Positions 22,501-33,594 of a stretch of 64,000 nt of DNA are shown in pieces (the stretch's first letter is position 1; the number at the start of each line of letters is the position of its first letter). Under the pieces are notes generated by a model. The model worked only from the letters and a program-made list of their open reading frames with translations, ran no database searches and had not been told where the DNA came from. The position numbers were made by a program, and so were the translations under genes. The stretch comes from Areca catechu. Taxonomy: Eukaryota > Streptophyta > Magnoliopsida > Arecales > Arecaceae. The DNA is taken from the NCBI GenBank assembly GCA_021397845.1, contig CM038047.1:42511210-42575209 (forward strand), given 5' to 3'.

Positions 22501-24267
22501 GAGGAGGACCCCCCGGCCCGGCCAATGGAGGTCGGCACCGACGAGCCCGGAGAGGACGCCTGGATCCTCCATGTGGACGGAGCCTTGAACTCCGGCGGGA
22601 GCGGAGCTGGGCTCATCCTTGCCAACGGCGACGGGGTCGTCGCCGAGTGCGCGCTCCGTTTCCAGTTCCCCGCGACAAATAACCAAGCGGAATACGAGGC
22701 ACTTCTCGCCGGACTGAGAGTCTCCCACGAGCTGGGCGTGACCAACCTCAGAGCCTTCACTGACTCCCAGCTCGTGGCGGGGCAGGTATCCGGGGAGTAC
22801 GTCGCACACGACCCCCAGATGGCGAAGTATTTGGAGCTCGTCAAGGCGGGCGCGTCCAAGTTCCGGCGCTTCAACATCTTCCATATCCCCCGCGGGGAGA
22901 ACACCCGCGCGGATGCCCTCTCTCGGCTGGCGACCCTGCCGGACACGATGCTGGGGTGCGCTCATGTGGAGCGACTCGAAGTCCCAAGCCTCGAAGCACC
23001 GGTGGAGGTCCATCAGGTCAGCCAGGAGCCCGGCTGGATGGACAAGTACGCTGCGTACATCACCAGCGGCACCCTGCCGGAAGACCGAGACGCGGCTCGC
23101 CTCATCAGGAAGAAGGCCGTGCGGTTTGTCCTGATGGATGGGCAGCTGTATCGAAGGTCCTACTCTTATCCCCTCCTCAAGTGCATTGGACCCACAGAAG
23201 CCAAGCTTGTGCTCCAGGAGATTCACGAAGGCATCTGCGGGAACCACGTGGGGGGCAGGGCATTGGCGTACAAGGCCCTTCGTCAAGGCTACTTCTGGGA
23301 GACGATGAAGGAGGACGCCGCCGACTTCGTGAAGAAATGCGACCGGTGCCAGCGTCATGCCACGGTACAGCGGCAACCCTCCAACCCGATCTCTCAGCTC
23401 TCAGCCCCCTGGCCGTTCGCCCAGTGGGGGATGGACCTCCTGGGCCCATTCCCGCCGGCGTCCGGCCAGCGGAAGTTCTTGATAGTGGCTATCGACTACT
23501 TCACAAAGTGGGTCGAGGCCGAGCCCTTGGCAAGAATCACCGAGGCAAACGTCGCCAAGTTCTTCTGGAAGTCCATCGTCTGCCGCTTCGGCCTCCCCCA
23601 CACCGTGGTCACCGACAACGGACGCCAGTTCGACTGTCGGGAGTTCGAAGATTTCTGCAACGACCTCGGCATCAAGCATCGCTTCACTTCGGTGGCGCAC
23701 CCCCAGACCAACGGGGAAGCCGAGGTCACGAACAGGACCATTCTTCAGGGCCTCCGCACGCGGCTAGTCCAAGCCAAGGGCAGGTGGGCCGACGAGCTTC
23801 CCAGCATTCTTTGGGCATACCACACCACCCTAAGGACGGCTACTGACGAAACTCCATTCAACCTCATCTTCGGGGCCGAGGCAGTCATCCCGATCGAGCT
23901 CAGCATACCCACGCTGCGCGTGGAGCAATACGACGAGACAGAAAACCCGGCCAGGATGATGCTCAACCTAGACCTCCTCGAAGAAACGAGGGACAAGGCC
24001 CGAATCCGAATGGCGGCATACCGGCAACGTGTAGCCAGATATTACAACTCCCGAGTACGGCCGAAGGTTTTTCGTCCCGGGGACTTGGTCCTCCGGCGCG
24101 CAGAAGCCTCCCAGCCACGGGAATGCGGCAAGCTTTCACCCAACTGGGAAGGCCCTTATCGGGTGGCAGAAGCCCTCCCTCACGGAGCATGTTACTTGGA
24201 AGAATTGGGAGGTCCCAGGTTCCCCCGGACATGGAACCCCTCAAACCTGAGAATGTACTACCAGTGA
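18826..24267 (+). pseudogene. gag-pol: Tat gag-pol polyprotein, broken by two frameshifts
   Basis: The polyprotein starts at ATG 18826 (MVVTRGRE), in a frame that ends at a TAA at 19558-19560. A 2-bp loss at about 19555 shifts the rest of gag to the frame of 19568-22330. A 1-bp loss at 22283-22287 then shifts to the frame ending at TGA 24265-24267. Domains in order: capsid (about 19490-20010), zinc knuckle CQFHREHGHDTEEC (20231), protease VDSGSSAD (20579), RT with YVDD (21686-21697), a first RNase H without its catalytic Asp (about 22120-22400), archaeal-type RNase H with VDG, NQAEYEA, TDS and RADAL (22570-22920), and integrase with CDRC, D 23434, D 23614 and E 23722 (a DX35E spacing). No other stops occur, so decay is recent. 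Confidence 0.95.
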
Positions 24268-24331
24268 TGTAAGGCTCCCAGTTTCTGTAACAAAGCTTCC
24301 CCGCTTTAAACACTCCTCTCTAACTTCAACA

Positions 24332-24900
24332 AGAAGGCCTGCGGCATCGAACTCAGTCCGGAAGATCCTGGGCTTCGGCCTGGAAGGTGGCGCCGAACCT
24401 AGTTCGCCCATGCAAGCCCGGAGCACAGCTCAGCGAGCCGCGCAAGGTTTGAGAAAGCCTGCGGCATCGAGCTCAGTCCGGAAGATCCTGGGCTTCGGCC
24501 TGGAAGGTGGCGCCGAACCCAGTTCGCCCATGCAAGCCCGGAGCACAGCTCAGCGAGCCGCGCAAGGTTTGAGAAAGCCTGCGGTATCGAGCTCAGTCCG
24601 GAAGATCCTGGGCTTCGGCCTGGAAGGTGGCGCCGAACCCAGTTCGCCCACGCAAGCCCGGAGCACAGCTCAGCGAGCCGCGCAAGGTTTGAGAAAGCCT
24701 GCGGCATCGAGCTCAGTCCGGAAGATCCTGGGCTTCGGCCTGGAAGGTGGCGCCGAACCCAGTTCGCCCACGCAAGCCCGGAGCACAACTCAGCGAGCCG
24801 CGCAAGGTTTGAGAAAGCCCGCGGCATCGAGCTCAGTCCGGGAATCCCGGGTTTCGGCCCGGAAGATGGTACAGAAACTGTGTTGTCCGCGCAAGCATGA
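24332..24900 (+). repeat. 120-bp tandem array after pol (copy 2)
   Basis: About 4.6 nearly identical units at exactly 120 bp (GCCTGCGGCATCGA-type starts at 24337, 24457, 24577, 24697 and 24817). The last unit is diverged. The array is open in several frames because 120 is a multiple of three, but shows no protein-domain character. It occupies the same place as the 76- and 64-bp arrays of copy 1 and the 39- and 56-bp arrays of copy 3. Confidence 0.95.
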
Positions 24901-25187
24901 AGGCAGCCCAAAGTCGGACCTACTCAAGGTTTGCCCTGCCGCGACACGACTCTGCAGACCCCATCCTTCGATTTAGTATAGAAGGACCAGGCCTGCAGTT
25001 ATCTCAGGTGTTCCAGACCGACATCTCAGAAACAAAAAGAAAGAACGAGACGAAACGATGAACAAGTTTTTGGTAAAAACTAAGTCTTCATTAAACGCAG
25101 TCTTTCAGTACAAACTGGGAGCCCCGACAGGCCGGGACTCCCCAAAAAAGAAGAAAAAGAAAGGAAAGCAAAACTACAGGGCGGCGA

Positions 25188-27457
25188 TCACTGGGGTGCG
25201 GGGTCGGTGCCGTCCGCCAGAGGCGCGGGCACCACTTCTTCGACTTCCACGATGACCGGCTCCTGGGGCTGTGCCGGGACCGCGGCGTCGCTGGTCGGAG
25301 GTGCCATAGGTGTCGCCTGGGTCGCGCCGGGGACCCTGCTCTCGCCCCCCGGCTTCCTGCCGCCGACGACGACCCCACTCAAGTCCAGCTGGGGGAAGAA
25401 GGCCCCCACCTTCTCCCGGCACATCCGGAACCCCTTCAGGAAGGAGTCCACGGCGGCCTCCCGGACTTCCGACGTGAACTCGTCGGAGGCCCGGAACTTG
25501 GGGACGGCCTCCTGCGCTTCCCGCTTGGCCGCCTCCAGAAGCCCGTTGATGTAGGAGCTCCGGTCCTTCGCAGCGGCCACCTCACGCCGGGCCTCCTCCA
25601 GCTGGCGCTCCAAAAATAGGGAGTGGGCCTGCAGGCGGGCCTTCTCCGCCGCATCCTCCTCAGTCCGGCGCTAGTTGGAGGTCCGCTCCTCCGCCAAGGA
25701 GGCCTCCAGTTCTTTGTTCCGCTCCTCGGAACGTGTCAGGTCGGACTGGAGGGCCTGCTTCTCGGCTCGCAGCTCGGCCCCCTTGTCCATCAAGTCCTTC
25801 ACATCGGCCGCAAGCTTGCCGAGCTTCAGCTCCCGATCGGAGTCCCGCTTGGCGTTCCCTACAAGGTAATTCCTCAGTAGGAGGACGTCGTTCCCGATCT
25901 GCAGAGGCAAAAACAGCGCATGTCAGTGCCAAGGCAGAAAGCCTCGGATTGGAAGTAAAGAGGAAGGGGAAGCTCAGACTTACCGTAAAAAGCTGTGGCA
26001 GGATGCCGAGCAGCGCGTCCGCTTAGTCTCGGCCGCCCCGAGCTCGGCGGTCCCGGGCGGTGGAGGCATACTCCATCACCCTCTCCACCAGTCCTCGATC
26101 GAGGATGACCGAGTCTCGGTGCGAGATCACCGGCGCCGGACCCTTCGGGCCGACCCCCGCGGCGGCTGCCCCCTCAGCCGGAGCCGCAACCGACGGGCCG
26201 GCGGTCGCCACTGGCGGTGCCGTCGGGCTGGCGGCAGGAACGGGCCCGGCGATGGGCAGAGCAGCGGGCGCCGGAGCTCTCTCTGCAACGCCGCCAGGCC
26301 GCGGGGCCGAAGTGCCAGGGGCGCCGCCCTGAGGAGGCCTGGGCGGGGAAACGGCAGCAGCTGGACCGGGCACGGTCGCCGCCACGACCTCCCGGCTTGT
26401 CTCTGTACGAGCCCTCTTCGCTACGAGCTCATCTACATCTACGACCTCCCGCTGAGCCGCCCCCTCCAGGAGGTTCTCCAGAGAAAATTTCATCCCTGCA
26501 AAATGAAGAAAGCAGAAGGTCAGACAGTTCGATCTTAAAGAAAGAGGGAAGGGGGCAGAAATTAATGCAAGGCCAAATCTCACCGGTCTCACGGATGGGA
26601 CTGATGCCGGCCTCAAAAAGATTCTGCTCAGAGAGCAGAACCTCGAGCGCCGGGACCACGTCACTCAGGAGCTGGGTGTAAGACTCCTGGTCCGCAGACT
26701 CGACTCGGGAATTCCGGTTCGGCGACCGGTCCGGTTCGCTCCAGGCCCAGTCGACGTCGTCGACCGAGGCGAAGAAAAACCGGCTCTTCCATCCCTTGAC
26801 CGAGGAAGGGAGATCGAACCGGAGACACCTAGGCCGGGGCGAAATGTACCACCAGCCGTCATCGGTGGAGCACTTCTTCAGGGTGAACAGGGCCCTGAAG
26901 AGAGAAAAACGGGCAACAAACCCGTGGAAATGGCAGAAGACGATGAAGGAGAAGATGACCCGGATGGCATTAGGAGCCAGCTGGGCCGGGACGAGCCGAA
27001 AATGGCTGAGGAAGGAAAGAAAGAAAGGGTGCAGAGAAAAACGAAGACCCCCGAGGAGGAAGTCTTCGTAGAAGGCAATGCGGCCGGGGCCACTCATGGT
27101 GACACGCTCCCCGGACCGTGGAGCAAACAGACGGACAGACCCCGGGATGCCATAGGCATCCCGGAGCAGAGAAAGATCGCCTTCGGTCATGGTAGAAGCA
27201 TGACCGGAGGGACCGGCGGGAAGAGATGGCGGAGCCGGAAGAGAAGGTAAGGCAGGGAGTGAACGGAGGGGCACGGCATGCGCAACCGGAGGGGACCGGA
27301 TCCCCTTGGGGATGCCAATGGTGACACCCCCGGGTTGCAAGCGCCGGCGGACCTCCTCTGGAATTACCTCCTCATCCGAGGAGGAAGAAGATGGAGTCCT
27401 CGGCCGGGATGGACCGGCCTCGTCCGGATTAGAAGAGACATGGCGACGGCGCGCCAT
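25188..27457 (-). pseudogene. Antisense Tat gene (Transposase_28-like), three exons, two nonsense codons
   Basis: Exon 1 is 27457-26584 (MARRRHV start, donor G/GTGAGAT), exon 2 is 26495-25984 (acceptor TTTGCAG, donor ACG/GTAAGT) and exon 3 is 25898-25188 (acceptor CTCTGCAG). Phases match at both junctions, giving about 699 codons. Exon 1 carries FYEDFLLGGLRFSLHPFF, LAPNAIRV and GWKSRFFFA motifs of the 'putative gypsy type transposon' family (Pfam Transposase_28 as I recall). Exon 2 is Ala/Pro-rich, and exon 3 is a charged coiled coil ending in a KVGAFFPQLDLSG segment. In-frame TAA (26025-26023) and TAG (25673-25671) interrupt it; both could arise by C-to-T change. The biochemical role of this gene is unknown. 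An in-frame upstream ATG at 27532 would add 25 hydrophobic residues. Confidence 0.8.
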
Positions 27458-27935
27458 GGAGAAGGAAAGGACAAAGAAACTAGATAAGAAATGAAAGAGA
27501 AGGAAGGGGGCTAGAGAAGGAGAAGAAGACACTCACCCAAAAATGCACAGACGGGCGCGAGCAGCAGAAGTTGTTAGCCTGCAGCAAACCGCCCACGAAG
27601 CAAGGGAAAAGGCCTCGTTCTGGAAAGTCCCCTCCCTTTCAAACTCAGCCGGCAGCAGCCGTACCCATCATTCCGTCTCAGACCACTGGATGGTCGCCAC
27701 GTGGGCACACGCCCGACACCGACGCCTCGTTAGCAGAGTAACGGCCTCTGCCCCGAAGCGACGTATTGATTACGGGCAAGTGGATGACGCGTGGCGACTC
27801 CCCATAGGTCTCCGGCCGCATCGAGCCATGACGAGTGAAGATCGTGCCAATTATGATGCAAGATCTTTGCCTCCCCACGTCATGTCCGCATTTAATCCCG
27901 ACGTTCCGTTCTACGATGCCCCGACGGCACGGCGG

Positions 27936-27948
27936 GCTGGGGGGCAAC
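27936..27948 (+). promoter_or_regulatory. Polypurine tract of copy 2
   Basis: A G-rich run, GCTGGGGGGCAAC, directly abuts the TGTTACAG start of the right LTR. This is the expected plus-strand primer site. Confidence 0.75.
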
Positions 27949-29439
27949 TGTTACAGCCGTGACAGTGACGTGGCCAGGCTCAGGTATCGCCGAATGCGAG
28001 CGAGCCACGTATGAGTTTCCCTGCCAGAATCAGTGCCACGTCCTCAAGGCTAGGGTCGGCAAGACCGCACCGCCCGACGACTATCTGAAGCAAACCGCTC
28101 CCGCCGAGGTCGAGCTCGGCGCGGAGTTCCTCCACCGACTCATCTGCGCCCGGGCCCGGAGGAGTCCGCCCCGAGTAAGGTCGGCCGAGGTCGGCTGACC
28201 CTTCGCCTTGCGCCAGGTGGCCACCCGGAGACGGGTCCACCTCGGCCGAAGCCAGGCAACCTCCTGCCACCTCGCCAGGTGTCCACCCAGGAGGGGTCCA
28301 CCTAGGCCGAGGTCGGCTGACCCTTCGCCTTGCGCCAGGTGGCCACCCGAAGACGGGTCCACCTCGGCCGAAGCCAGGCAACCTCCTGCCACCTCGCCAG
28401 GTGTCCACCCAGGAGGGGTCCACCTAGGCCGAGGTCGGCTGACCCTTCGCCTTGCGCCAGGTGGCCACCCGGAGACGGGTCCACCTTGGCCGAGGCCAGG
28501 CGACCTCCTGCCACCTCGCCAGGTGTCCACCCAGGAGGGGTCCACCTAAGCCGAGGTCGGCCGATCCCTCGCCCCTCGCCAGTTGGCCCCCGGAGACAGG
28601 TCCAACTCAGCCGAGGTCAGACCGCTCATACGGAGAGGCCCCCGGGGAAAGCGACAGGTCCCGAGGCCATCCCTCGGGCCGTACCGACCCCAGACGGCGT
28701 CCCGTACGGAGGGCGGCGGCACGCGGAACGTCACTTGCATTGGCCCGACAGGTCCCGCAGTCGAGAGACCCGATCCTGACGGAACAGGCCCCGTAAACGG
28801 ATGGCGCCCACGCTCGGGGAAAAGAGCACTCTCACGGAGCCCGAGGCCTGACGACTGGCCGCTCTGCCAGCGCCGCCCTCCCTCCTTTTCTCTTCTGTCC
28901 TTGCCTTCTCCCTGCTGGACCCGGCGGACGAGGTCGGAAAGCCGCCTGGCCTCCTTCACCAAAAAGGGAAAAGAAAGGAAGACAGGGGGGAGGAGTTTTC
29001 GAGGAGGAAAAGGACAAGCGCACGATGGAGGGAGATAAAGAGGGAAGAATCTGGAGACTGCAAGGTAAGCCAACTAGCCTGGGGACAAGGAGGAAGCACC
29101 GGCACAAGGCCTCGCTCCGAGAGAGAAACCAGAGATCCCGAGAGGGGAATACTGGACGTGAGCTCGGCAAGCAGGTCCAGCCGAGATTCCGGTCCCCGGC
29201 GCGTTCCCTTCACCAGTTAACTCTCCAAATCTGGGACCCTTTAGAGGGCCTGGGGGGGAGAGTCTGTTCCTTCTCGTCGTCTACTGACTTGACCGTCGGA
29301 GCCCCCTCGCCGGAATCCCCGGCCAGGGTCCTCTAACCCCTTTGTTGCAGGTTCTCCGCGGGAAGGGAGGCTCCCTCGCCAGGCGGTCAGGAAGGATCGG
29401 CTGATCCGCGGCACGGGCGCGGCGACGAGAACGGCAACA
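27949..29439 (+). repeat. Right LTR of copy 2 (1491 bp)
   Basis: Same termini and length as the left LTR, including the 122-bp array (28182-28628). All the substitutions I counted against the left copy are transitions. Confidence 0.95.
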
Positions 29440-29444
29440 GATAT
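29440..29444. repeat. Target-site duplication GATAT, right copy
   Basis: GATAT follows ACGGCAACA directly and matches 17251-17255. Confidence 0.9.
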
Positions 29445-29579
29445 TAAATGGTCATATTTAAACTTAAATAGGTATGTGTAAATATTATTCCATTTCAAAA
29501 ATTTGCACATGTATGGATGATTAAATGGTATGAATCTTTGTTCCTAGAGTTTTCCATCATCGTATTCTAAATTTCATGA

Positions 29580-30060
29580 TTCATTTATCCTCGGAAAACT
29601 TGAAAATATTTTCTCAAAATTATTTTTCGAAAAATCTTTCAGAAATTTTTCCTAGAAAAATCCATCGAAAAATATCTCAGAAATTATTCCTAGAAAAATC
29701 CCTCGAAAAATCCCTTGAAAATTTTTCCTCGAAAAATCTCTCAGAAAATCTCTCGAAAATTTTCCCTCGGAAAATCCCTCAAAAATTTACCCTCGAAAAA
29801 TTTCTTGGAGATTTTTCCTCGAAAAATTCCTCGGAGAGTTTCCCTCGGAAAATCCCTCGGAGATTTACCCTCGGAAAATCCCTCGAAAAATCTGTCGGAA
29901 ATTTCCAAGGAAAAAATTCCATCAGAAATTCTCTCGAAAAATAAATTCCCTCGGAAAAATTTTCCAATGATGGTTTTTCTGACGACCATGTTTTCATCGG
30001 AAATCCGTTGAAAATATAAATTTCCGACGGATTTTTTTCTTTTTCCCTCGAAAAATCTCT
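29580..30060 (+). repeat. Right subterminal CCCTCGGAAAATC minisatellite of CACTA
   Basis: About thirty irregular copies of CCCTCGAAAAATC-type units in the same orientation as those at 11811-12145. They end with GATGGTTTTTCTGA and then CTCGAAAATAACCTTATTTCTTGTAGTG at the element's terminus. Open frames here (29576-29944 and others) are repeat artefacts. Confidence 0.85.
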
Positions 30061-30086
30061 CGAAAATAACCTTATTTCTTGTAGTG

Positions 30087-30440
30087 TGGGACCCCTACCT
30101 TCCTCGCAACTCGGAGGTGGATCATCTTTGAACGGAAGGCCTAAAGCTACTAATTCTGATCTCTTATCCAAAGTAGCAGTAATTGTCATTATAAAAGAAT
30201 ACGCATCTCCTTTCATTACCTCATCTCAGATTGAGCATCCAAATCGATCAAAGTTAAAAAGCCGATATTAATATTTAGGAAGAACTCTTTCACCTTTTGG
30301 ATACATATATTGAAACCGAGCTCATACGTGAAAAAGAAAATTTCTGAATTTTCTGCAAAAGCCTTGAATATCTTAACTTTGGCTTTTGCCGGCTTCTCTT
30401 CGGAAGTCACAGAAGGTCGCTAATCTCTTTCTCTGTTAAA
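30087..30440 (-). pseudogene. Old Tat antisense-ORF remnant, right of CACTA
   Basis: On the minus strand a strong acceptor-like TGCATTAAATGTTTGCAG ends at about 30440. The frame beginning near 30410 contains YELGFNICIQKVKEFF, resembling the GFRMCREKVGAFFPQLDLS end segment of the young antisense gene. After a stop (30216) a second frame from 30216 reads MKGDAYSFIMT to DDPPPSCEEG and reaches the CACTA edge. It then stays open into 11306-11257 across the insertion. The alternative is a host exon; the resemblance and matching layout favour Tat. Confidence 0.45.
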
Positions 30441-31384
30441 TCTGCAAACATTTAATGCATCCAAGAGAATGAAGGAAAAAAAAGAAAAAAAAAGCAAGCC
30501 ACGGACTTAGAAAATGATCGTTCCATTGTCCCAATATGTCCTTTACATAGCAAAATGTTTTAAACTTTTAATGGGGGGAATACAGATCAATAAAAAGAAG
30601 AAAGAGAAACAAACACAAAGATAGACCCTCATACTTTTATAGCGTGGCCTTCCTTTTTACAATATCATGATATGAAGTAATCGTCTTATCAATTATTTAA
30701 AAGTAGATGACCTGCAAATGGCATGCATTATTGGAATATCAAAAATACAATGACCTTATAATTTCCAAGAAAATCAAGATGCTCAGCTTCCTATAAATCC
30801 AAGAAAATCAAAAAATCACGACAAAGTTCAGCTTCAGCACCAAAATACAATGGCTTTTATAATTTCCAGACAGACCAGGAAGTGGAAAATTACATTCTAA
30901 ATCAACGATATAAAATTAAAATCAACCGAGAAAGCAGAATTATCTGAGCAAGAAATCATACCTAACGACAAGAACACTCACCTGAACAAAGAATTAACCT
31001 CTTCCAGCTATCAAACATTCTAGGAAAACACGAAAAAGAACAAGAATCCAAAACCAGTCCATCAGCATCCAAATCGAACGAGATATCCATCTAATTAGCG
31101 CTAAGAACCAGAGAGAGAGAGTACCAAGCCCTTAGGCAGGAGCTTTAGCTGGGCATGAAAAATAGCCTCCGGTCCGAGGATACGGTTAGAGGCCTTTTGA
31201 AAGGGAGGGAGACGAAGGTAGTAGATAGAAGAAATCGGATCTGCTGCAATTTGAATTGCAAGCGACGGAGATCGAGAAATGTTTGTTGATTTCTTTATTT
31301 GATGTACAGTGTGATTTGTTGCAATTCATGTTGCATTGGGAGCGTAGGAGAGGGGGGATAAATTTTTCCCGCCATACTATATGC

Positions 31385-31470
31385 GATTCGAGTCACATGG
31401 ATCATGTCTCGAACTCATGCCTGAAGAGAGACGAATTTAAATCTCTATCAACCGAACTATCACCTTAACA
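31385..31470 (-). repeat. Possible tRNA-derived SINE remnant
   Basis: On the minus strand, GTGATAGTTCGGTTGATAGAG resembles an A-box region and GAGTTCGAGACATG a B box, about 45 bp apart. No flanking duplication was identified. Confidence 0.3.
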
Positions 31471-32179
31471 GTAACCATCAGATTTTTAAATCTGCTTTTT
31501 TATCCTTGCTTTTGGAGTCCGAACCACCGCCCCCACGACGGTCCACCAGGTAGCTAGGGAAAAACGGAACTGGGAACGGAGAATAGGGAATTGGAATCGG
31601 AGCAGGGAACGGGAAACCGGTAAATGGAAATCAGCCGTTAATAACTGATCTATTCTCGCGCTCCCCGAAGGCTGAAAATGAGCCAGCCCAAAGTTCATTG
31701 GACCGATCCAAAGATTATATTTTAAAAATTTTTTGATCGAATCCGAACATCCCTTTGATCCAAAAATTAAATGGACTCTATTTTACAGCCAGAAGACTAG
31801 CTCAATATATTTAAAATTTGATCCGAAACCTTAACCAATTTCAGATCGATCCGAAATTTATTGAGCTGGTCCAGTCCAGTTTCAGACAATGAACTTTGGA
31901 CCGGCCCATTTCCCGTCCTATCCCCGATGCACATCCATCTCATCATGATTTATTAACAAATTTACCGGTGGAATAAACCTTTTTATGGCGTGGTTGGGAT
32001 AATACCGTGCAATCCCATGAAATTTACAAGAATACAGACCAGTGGAAAAAAACCCATCTCATCATGATTGCATAAATTTTTTTTTATTTAAAAAAAGAGA
32101 TATGAGAGGTTAAAACCCCTGTCTTTCCTTATCTTAAAAAAATAAATAAATAAATAGGTCAATATGACACCCCAACCAT

Positions 32180-32263
32180 TGTGAGTTCTAGAAAGAAATT
32201 TCTGAAATCTCACGACAGTAACGAGACGAAACCTCTACTAACTAGACTACCACATTAACGGTG
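32180..32263 (-). repeat. Possible tRNA-derived SINE remnant
   Basis: On the minus strand, TGGTAGTCTAGTTAGTAGAG followed by GTTTCGTCTCG resembles degenerate pol III boxes. It is similar in layout to 31385-31470. Confidence 0.3.
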
Positions 32264-33570
32264 CATAAATTATTTTTTAATTATTATTTTTTTTTTTCCT
32301 TGCAAGTAGATAAATTGCTAGTCAACCGATTAACTCCTAACTTCTAATATATAGGGGAATGGATGACATCTGGTTCAGATCATTTGATTTTTTTTTTTTT
32401 TTTTATTTAAACCACAGCCAAGAAGAAGGAATTTTTTTTATTAAAATATGTAAATGTGAGTGAGTAAATATTGAGCTTGAATTAGATGTCTGGACAAAGC
32501 CTTGAGATGATCATAAGCTTGACAAGTCAAGTGGTCTAGTACTAAATCATTAAAAAAAAGATAAAATATTAATGAGTAACAAGTTAAATTATTAATATTC
32601 CTTTTGTACCAAAGAAATAAATTTTTCTATATGTTGAATTGGCTCCCGTAACGATGAATCCTCCCCGCGAATGCATAATCCATCATCTCCTTTTTATTTG
32701 TCACAAAGAAGAAGAAGAAGAAAAAATAAAATAAAATAAAAATAAAAGCACCAAACCAAACCCCAAATCAGTATATATATGACCGTAATTTCTCAAAGTG
32801 CTTTCTTATGCCCAAACATCCAGCAAGAACATATAATTATTATATACATGCATTCTGTCGAAATCTATGATCTGATCACCAAGATAATTTTGCAAGATGC
32901 AATCCAACGGCCCATCAAATATCCATTAATCCCCATAGAAGATAGAATTATTTGTAAATAATCTTATTTAAAAAATGGTTTTGACTCGCATAAGATTTGT
33001 CACATGTTTTGATATAGAACCAAGCAAGCTACAAACCAGAAAACTGTGGTTTTTTCCTTCCGTGGTTACTACAAGATGACCACGATATCACTATACGAGC
33101 TGGTGAGGATGGGCGACAAGGATAGAAGTTTGTTTCCTCTTGACGTGCATATAACAACCATGGTGACGATATCCTCACCGAAGAACAGTTTTCTACGTTA
33201 ACAACTATTAGGGAAGAAAATTCATTAAACCGGAATAATAAATTGACATTGGACAATCATAATTTTGACATATTTAAATCTGCATTCCGATTAACAACCT
33301 AGGGATCAAACAGACTTCGGAACCACCATTCTTCCTTTTATTCTTGTTCTTGTTTCTTCCACATAGCTTTACTTTTCTTACGCCCTCGAGCGCTGACAGA
33401 TCAAAACCCAAACAAGTGAAATTCATTTTTCAAATGTTCTGAGTTTCTTAGAATAATAAAGAATAGATTATTTTTATAAAAAAGTGATGGTGTAGCCGGA
33501 GGGAGCGAGGATGAATCTCTGATGGAAAAGGCTACGCCGCCTCCACCTCCATCGCTGGATTCCCCTTCTA

Positions 33571-33594
33571 CCACCACCACCACCACCACCACCT
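33571..33594. repeat. (CCA)n microsatellite
   Basis: About eight consecutive ACC/CCA trinucleotides. The minus-strand poly-valine open frame over it (33401-33592) is an artefact of the repeat. Confidence 0.85.

Larger units (their letters stand above)
17256..29439 (+). mobile_element. Full-length young Tat-lineage Ty3/gypsy retrotransposon (12,184 bp, copy 2)
   Basis: Two 1491-bp LTRs, TSD GATAT, primer-binding site, gag-pol with two RNase H domains, a 120-bp tandem array, an antisense spliced gene and a polypurine tract are all in place. The two RNase H domains plus a downstream antisense gene identify the Tat lineage (RIRE2/Retand-like). It is GC-rich against AT-rich surroundings and lies inside the CACTA element. 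The LTRs differ at about 16 positions by eye, all transitions (about 1.1 %), so insertion is recent. Yet gag-pol has two frameshifts and the antisense gene two nonsense codons, so this copy is defective. Confidence 0.95.
11307..30086. mobile_element. CACTA (En/Spm-type) DNA transposon with nested Tat element
   Basis: The left end CACTACTAGAAAAG (11307) and the right end, reading CACTACAAGAAATA on the minus strand from 30086, are imperfect terminal inverted repeats of the canonical CACTACNAGAAA type. Both ends are flanked by TGG (11304-11306 and 30087-30089), the 3-bp target duplication typical of the superfamily. Both subterminal regions are packed with CCCTCGGAAAATCC-type repeats. Removing the inserted retrotransposon leaves about 6.6 kb. 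I find no transposase (TNPD/TNPA) coding sequence, so it is probably non-autonomous. It carries host-gene-like exons at 14464-14577 and 16619-16721. Confidence 0.75.

Noticed and set aside
22204..23376. 390-residue minus-strand frame opposite the RNase H/integrase region
   Set aside because: Shadow of the well-supported plus-strand pol reading; low-stop antisense frames are expected in GC-rich coding DNA.
24399..24976. Plus and minus open frames of about 170-188 residues over the 120-bp array
   Set aside because: The unit length is divisible by three, so any open unit gives a long repetitive frame; no start context or domain.
30087..31260. Possible host gene on the minus strand with a leader exon at 31100-31260 and a coding exon at 30440-30110
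   Set aside because: The coding piece resembles the C-terminal part of the Tat antisense gene and its frame continues into the Tat-like left flank of the CACTA. I could not recognise a host protein, so the Tat reading is preferred, with low confidence.
33401..33592. Minus-strand frame starting with a valine run and a Gly/Asp/Ser tract
   Set aside because: Starts in the CCA microsatellite, has no recognisable domain, and lies in the DEG10 downstream intergenic region.
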